A DNA stretch of 9,248 bases, taken from positions 1-9,248 of the forward strand of contig JAUWJP010000046.1 of assembly GCA_030607635.1 (NCBI GenBank). Reading direction: 5' to 3'. The stretch is from Candidatus Aminicenantota bacterium (GTDB lineage Bacteria > Acidobacteriota > Aminicenantia > Aminicenantales > Aminicenantaceae). Below are positions 6,856 to 9,248 of this stretch, piece by piece (position 1 is the first letter of the stretch; each line of letters opens with the position of its first letter). The position numbers and the translations under genes were made by a program. The notes below the pieces were generated by a model. The model was given only the letters and a program-made list of their open reading frames with translations. It had not been told where the DNA came from and made no database searches.

Positions 6856-8148
6856 TCAGAAAAGTTTGAGCTGGGCCTGGGCTTCCTCTTCTAAAGTATC
6901 TTTCTCGAAAAGATTGATATCTCCAAAGCATCCGTCATGTCCGGGTACAATTTTCACCGCTCCTTTTCTCATCCGCTCCACCCCAAGACTGATTCTCTCT
7001 GGATGGATTCGCTTTAATTCCGCTGAGCTTATTTCTGTTAATATATTCTGTTCGTTCTCGAATTCATGGATGAAACGAAAATAGATATCCCAGACACTTT
7101 TACACTCGGCAGTTTTTTCGATGGCTTGGGCAATAATTTCATTTAAGGGAATAAGGTTTATGTAAGGAATTCTAAGGGGAGGAGAGTTTCCCTGGTCACG
7201 GTCGGATAGTTCCTCTATTCTATGCATCACGCCGATAGTGATTTTTTTTCCGCATTTGGGGCAGATATTATTGTGTTGTAAGCTTTCCCTGGGAGAGAAG
7301 AGGGTTCCGCATTTGCGGTGTCCATCATAGTGGTATTTTCCCTCTTCTGGATAAAATTCAATTGTGTGGAGGAATTTATCAGGATTTTTACTTTTTATCG
7401 CTTCAATCAGGCCTTTGTAGCTGAAGTCTGTGTCGAAAACATTGGCCTCTCTTCCTATCTTGGAGGGAGAGTGGGCATCAGAGTTTGAGACTAAAGTGTA
7501 CTTGTCGAGACAGGAGAGAAGCCAGTTCATGGAAGGGTCAGAGGAGAGACCTGTTTCCAGGGCAAAGATAAAAGGAGTCGTCTCTTCGAAACACTCCTCA
7601 ATAGAATCAAAGCCAGAGTTAGCCCCAAAAAGAGAAAACCAGGGAGTCCAGATATGGGAGGGAATAACCACGCAGTTCGGGCAATGATCGGAAACAATTT
7701 TAACAAAAGCCTTAGCGTCCATGCCCAGAATTGGACGACCATCGGATCGCAGGTTGCCCAGGCCGGAAAGCTTCTGGTTGATTTTGTCAACAGAGTCAAA
7801 GTCTGGAGCAAGAAGGAGGATGTGAATTTTCCTTACCTTTCCCTTTTTAGAATAGATAAAGCTTATTTCTGTAGAGAGGATAAAGGAGACATCCCCGGGG
7901 GAAGGATGGAGAGATTTCAGGTATTCATTATTTGAGGGAACGATGTTTTTCAAACGGAAGAAGCCGTTTCCTTGCGGCTCCAGTTTTTGCTTGAGCAGAA
8001 ATAGCCATTCTGGATGGGTAAAGTCCCCTGTGGCTAGAAGTCGTATTCCCTTTATCTTGGCCCAGTATGCAAGGGTATCCAGAACCATCTTCCGGGAAGT
8101 AGCTCTTGAGAATTTGGAATGGATATGAAGGTCAGCTATGTACTTCAT
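6856..8148 (-). CDS. Endonuclease Q-like PHP-domain DNA repair nuclease, 430 aa
   Basis: Matches the COG1379/EndoQ type: a PHP-fold phosphoesterase with a zinc-ribbon region. Characterised EndoQ from Thermococcales cuts DNA on the 5' side of deaminated bases such as uracil and hypoxanthine. PHP metal ligands are visible: His8 and His10 in DLHIHSKFSRATS, Asp42 and His45 in GDFTHP, Glu94, His109 in KIHILLL, His165 in PSHIW, and Asp224 and His226 in NSDAH. The zinc region follows: HYDGHRKCG (273-281) and CPKCGKKITIGVMHR (296-310). Only three cysteines (280, 296, 299) are present there, with Leu at 283 where a CxxC would need Cys; His277 could be the fourth ligand. The open frame extends to 8238, but the extra 30 residues are hydrophobic and unlike the family, so Met at 8146-8148 is chosen despite lacking a Shine-Dalgarno. 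Confidence 0.9.
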   Translation of the reverse strand: MKYIADLHIHSKFSRATSRKMVLDTLAYWAKIKGIRLLATGDFTHPEWLFLLKQKLEPQGNGFFRLKNIVPSNNEYLKSLHPSPGDVSFILSTEISFIYSKKGKVRKIHILLLAPDFDSVDKINQKLSGLGNLRSDGRPILGMDAKAFVKIVSDHCPNCVVIPSHIWTPWFSLFGANSGFDSIEECFEETTPFIFALETGLSSDPSMNWLLSCLDKYTLVSNSDAHSPSKIGREANVFDTDFSYKGLIEAIKSKNPDKFLHTIEFYPEEGKYHYDGHRKCGTLFSPRESLQHNNICPKCGKKITIGVMHRIEELSDRDQGNSPPLRIPYINLIPLNEIIAQAIEKTAECKSVWDIYFRFIHEFENEQNILTEISSAELKRIHPERISLGVERMRKGAVKIVPGHDGCFGDINLFEKDTLEEEAQAQLKLF

Positions 8149-8161
8149 CGTGGTTAGGCTA

Positions 8162-8190
8162 AGTTTAAGAAATAAAGAATGACATTTCAA
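8162..8190 (-). promoter_or_regulatory. Possible promoter for the EndoQ-like gene
   Basis: On the minus strand TTGAAA (8185-8190; 5 of 6 to -35) is followed after 17 bases by TAAACT (8162-8167; 4 of 6 to -10). Transcription would start at about 8155, only some seven bases before the ATG, which would fit the absence of a ribosome binding site. Weak match in AT-rich DNA, so tentative. Confidence 0.3.
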
Positions 8191-8281
8191 GAAAAAGAAT
8201 AATAAAATAAGAATTTCCCTTACAAATGAGTTAAGCAATAAGCTCTATTGTCATGCAAAAATGTAAATTGGAGGTGATGCG

Positions 8282-8315
8282 AAATCCAAAAATTTGTATC
8301 AAATCCAAAAATTTG
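8282..8315. repeat. Two direct copies of a 15-bp repeat, period 19
   Basis: AAATCCAAAAATTTG occurs at 8282-8296 and again, without mismatch, at 8301-8315, separated by TATC. Each copy contains the near-palindrome CAAA-AA-TTTG. Placed about 122-155 bases before the predicted sigma-54 start, it looks like a pair of regulator binding sites for the receptor gene, or for the divergent endoQ gene. The regulator is unknown. Confidence 0.85.
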
Positions 8316-8328
8316 AATAAGTATTCAA
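8313..8328. repeat. Perfect palindrome with 7-bp arms, operator-like
   Basis: TTGAATA-AG-TATTCAA is an exact inverted repeat. It overlaps the last three bases of the second 15-bp direct repeat, so a dimeric repressor or activator binding here would contact both elements. Role inferred from symmetry and position only. Confidence 0.7.
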
Positions 8329-8345
8329 TCTGATTTAAACTAGAG

Positions 8346-8365
8346 TTTTGTAACATTTTGTAACA
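8346..8365. repeat. Tandem 10-bp repeat upstream of the sigma-54 promoter
   Basis: TTTTGTAACA occurs twice back to back with no spacer. The 10-base period puts both copies on nearly the same face of the helix. They lie about 72-91 bases upstream of the predicted sigma-54 start, in the range where enhancer-binding proteins for sigma-54 often bind, so they may be an upstream activating sequence. Confidence 0.7.
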
Positions 8366-8410
8366 GATTGATAATAAATAAATTGCGAAATCTGCTCATT
8401 TGTTTAAAGT

Positions 8411-8426
8411 TGGCACAGATTTTGCA
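8411..8426 (+). promoter_or_regulatory. Sigma-54 (RpoN) -24/-12 promoter for the TonB-dependent receptor
   Basis: TTGGCACAGATTTTGCAA (8410-8427) matches the sigma-54 consensus YTGGCACGrNNNTTGCW at all but one defined position. The -24 GG (8412-8413) and -12 GC (8424-8425) are separated by exactly 10 bases, as required. Transcription would start at about 8437. Such a promoter needs an AAA+ enhancer-binding activator, matching the repeats found just upstream. Neither rpoN nor an activator gene is in the window. Confidence 0.85.
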
Positions 8427-8570
8427 ACTTATACTGCGTATGTCTAATAATTTCAAATTATGAGGGGGTGATAATCAAGCAGGCGATGAGTTACTAGGTT
8501 AATAGTTAGAGTGAGAGGTCAAATCTAAGTTTTGCAAGAGATGAAACTCTCCCTCTAGGGCAGAGGTTAA

Positions 8571-8613
8571 TTTTGTTCGGCAATTAACATCTAACACAAG
8601 ATGCCGAACAAAA
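8571..8613 (+). promoter_or_regulatory. Strong RNA hairpin in the receptor leader
   Basis: TTTTGTTCGGCA at 8571-8582 and its exact complement at 8602-8613 form a 12-bp stem. The 19-base loop holds CATCT and AGATG (8588-8592 and 8599-8603), which can pair instead of the innermost outer pairs to give a longer, bulged stem. A run of five T follows at 8618-8622 after a short A/G stretch, so an attenuator is conceivable, but the T-run is not adjacent to the stem. A stabilising or protein-binding leader structure is equally possible. Confidence 0.65.
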
Positions 8614-8660
8614 AAGATTTTTAGTCCCGAGCAATCCTGAAAAAGGGATATGCGGGATAA

Positions 8661-8667
8661 AAGGAGG
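8661..8667 (+). promoter_or_regulatory. Shine-Dalgarno that fixes a TTG start
   Basis: AAGGAGG lies seven bases before TTG at 8675-8677. No ATG or GTG lies at a suitable distance in this frame, and the codons right after the TTG encode a good signal peptide, so this site decides the rare start codon. Confidence 0.9.
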
Positions 8668-8674
8668 AAAAAAA

Positions 8675-9248
8675 TTGAGTAAATTTAGAACTTTCTTGTA
8701 CGCGCTGATAGGTTTAATCCTGATGAGCGGATTGTTAACAGCTCAGGTTGGCTTAACCGGAAAAATCGTTGGGACTGTCACAGATGATGAAGGTACCCCT
8801 CTCCCTGGCATAACCGTGGAAGCATCGAGCCCGAAGATGATAGGTAAAACTGCGGTAATAACCAATGAAAATGGAGTCTATCGTATTTTTGCCTTGCCCT
8901 CTGGAACTTACACAATCAGGTACTCTCTTGGAGGATTTAATACTGTTGTCAGGAAAGATATTATACTCAGTACAGATATAGTACAGACTATTACAGTTGA
9001 TATCACCATGACGCCAGGTACAATCGAGGAAGAAATTACTGTTTTGGGACGCTCGCCTTTGATTGATGTGAAGAGTACGACCAAAGGAATGAACATGAAT
9101 AAGGAGTTTTTTGAGATGCTACCCAGAGGCAGAAATTTTGATACCCTCGTTACAGCTGTGCCTGGAGTAAATACCGAACCATATCTAAGCGGAATATCAG
9201 TAGACGGTGCCAGCGGCGCTGAAAACATGTCCTACATCGATGGAATGG
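8675..9248 (+). CDS. TonB-dependent receptor, N-terminal part (191 codons, continues beyond window)
   Basis: Outer-membrane receptor of the type that has a carboxypeptidase-regulatory-like domain before the plug (Oar/SusC-like layout). A signal peptide is clear: a short basic start (SKFR), hydrophobic core FLYALIGLILMSGLL (7-21), and likely cleavage after TA at 23|24. Residues about 29-112 form the regulatory-like Ig-type domain, with GTVTDDEGTPLPGITVEA (33-50), NENGVYRI (64-71), LPSGTYTI (74-81) and MTPG (112-115). A short linker with EEEITVLG (118-125) leads to the start of the plug, seen in LPRGRNFDTLVTAVPGV (149-165) and ISVDGASGAENMSYIDGM (174-191). The beta-barrel lies past the window end. 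The gene starts with TTG behind a strong Shine-Dalgarno and is served by the predicted sigma-54 promoter. The substrate cannot be told; peptides or glycans are usual guesses for this architecture. Confidence 0.93.
   Translation, partial: MSKFRTFLYALIGLILMSGLLTAQVGLTGKIVGTVTDDEGTPLPGITVEASSPKMIGKTAVITNENGVYRIFALPSGTYTIRYSLGGFNTVVRKDIILSTDIVQTITVDITMTPGTIEEEITVLGRSPLIDVKSTTKGMNMNKEFFEMLPRGRNFDTLVTAVPGVNTEPYLSGISVDGASGAENMSYIDGM

Larger units (their letters stand above)
8437..8674 (+). other. Long structured 5' leader of the TonB-dependent receptor
   Basis: From the predicted sigma-54 start to the TTG codon there are about 238 bases without a credible gene. Besides the large hairpin at 8571-8613, smaller ones are possible at 8537-8550 (AGAG/CTCT), 8552-8566 (CCTCT/AGAGG) and 8625-8657. 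The last is a two-part stem (TCCCG with CGGGA, inner ATCCT with GGGAT) that ends three bases before the Shine-Dalgarno. Tiny reading frames of 5-10 codons occur but none has a convincing ribosome site. I do not recognise a known riboswitch class; post-transcriptional control is inferred. Confidence 0.5.

Noticed and set aside
7430..7935. Plus-strand open frames inside the EndoQ-like gene
   Set aside because: Antisense to conserved PHP motifs, no ribosome sites, no recognisable protein features.
8149..8238. N-terminal extension of the EndoQ-like protein to an ATG at 8236-8238
   Set aside because: The 30 extra residues are hydrophobic and low-complexity, whereas the family starts directly with the DLHIH strand and works in the cytoplasm on DNA.
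8282..8315. The two 15-bp repeats as a CRISPR array
   Set aside because: Only two copies with a 4-base gap, too short for repeats and spacers, and no cas genes nearby.
8541..8624. Mini-frames in the receptor leader (MKLSL at 8541 and MPNKKDF at 8601) as leader peptides
   Set aside because: Very short, no convincing Shine-Dalgarno, and no run of regulatory codons; such frames are expected by chance.
8908..9228. Minus-strand open frame at the window end
   Set aside because: Antisense to the carboxypeptidase-regulatory-like and plug domains of the receptor, which are clearly the coding frame.

Overview
The window reads as a piece of chromosome from a Gram-negative-type (diderm), moderately AT-rich bacterium. 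An LPS-export permease (LptF/LptG type) and the start of a TonB-dependent outer-membrane receptor both require an outer membrane. The receptor has an N-terminal carboxypeptidase-regulatory-like domain, a build common in Acidobacteriota, Candidatus Aminicenantes and Bacteroidota. My best guess is an Aminicenantes/Acidobacteriota-like lineage, but this is inference from gene content and cannot be settled by eye.

Layout. (1) 29-1648 (+): groL, complete, with a strong Shine-Dalgarno and an unusual Pro-rich C-terminus in place of the Gly-Met tail; a textbook intrinsic terminator follows at 1667-1702. (2) 1730-4084 (+): one 784-residue protein holding two complete LptF/LptG-type permease halves, i.e. 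an apparent LptF-LptG fusion, with a GTG start and no ribosome binding site. (3) 4114-4599 (-): a bifunctional-nuclease-family (BFN/DUF151) protein, convergent with the permease, behind a near-consensus sigma-70 promoter at 4623-4651. (4) 4710-6728 (-): a CLC chloride channel/transporter with a cytoplasmic CBS pair and a C-terminal RCK_C (TrkA-C) domain. (5) 6729-6855: an intergenic gap with a degenerate palindromic element of the short interspersed type. (6) 6856-8148 (-): an endonuclease Q-like PHP phosphoesterase with a zinc-ribbon region, a deaminated-DNA repair nuclease. (7) 8149-8674: a 526-bp divergent intergenic region, the richest non-coding part of the window. It holds two copies of a 15-bp repeat, a perfect 7-bp-arm palindrome, a tandem 10-bp repeat, a near-perfect sigma-54 (-24/-12) promoter at 8411-8426, and a roughly 240-nt leader with several hairpins. 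(8) 8675-9248 (+): the first 191 codons of a TonB-dependent receptor, TTG start, running off the window.

The genes are mostly separate transcription units: a chaperonin, envelope biogenesis, a stand-alone nuclease, ion transport, DNA repair and outer-membrane uptake. No multi-gene defence or mobile system is visible. The strongest candidates for something little described are the sigma-54/repeat/leader architecture ahead of the TonB receptor, the single-chain LptF-LptG permease, and the contrast between genes with strong Shine-Dalgarno sites (groL, bfn, receptor) and genes with none (lptF-lptG, clc, endoQ).
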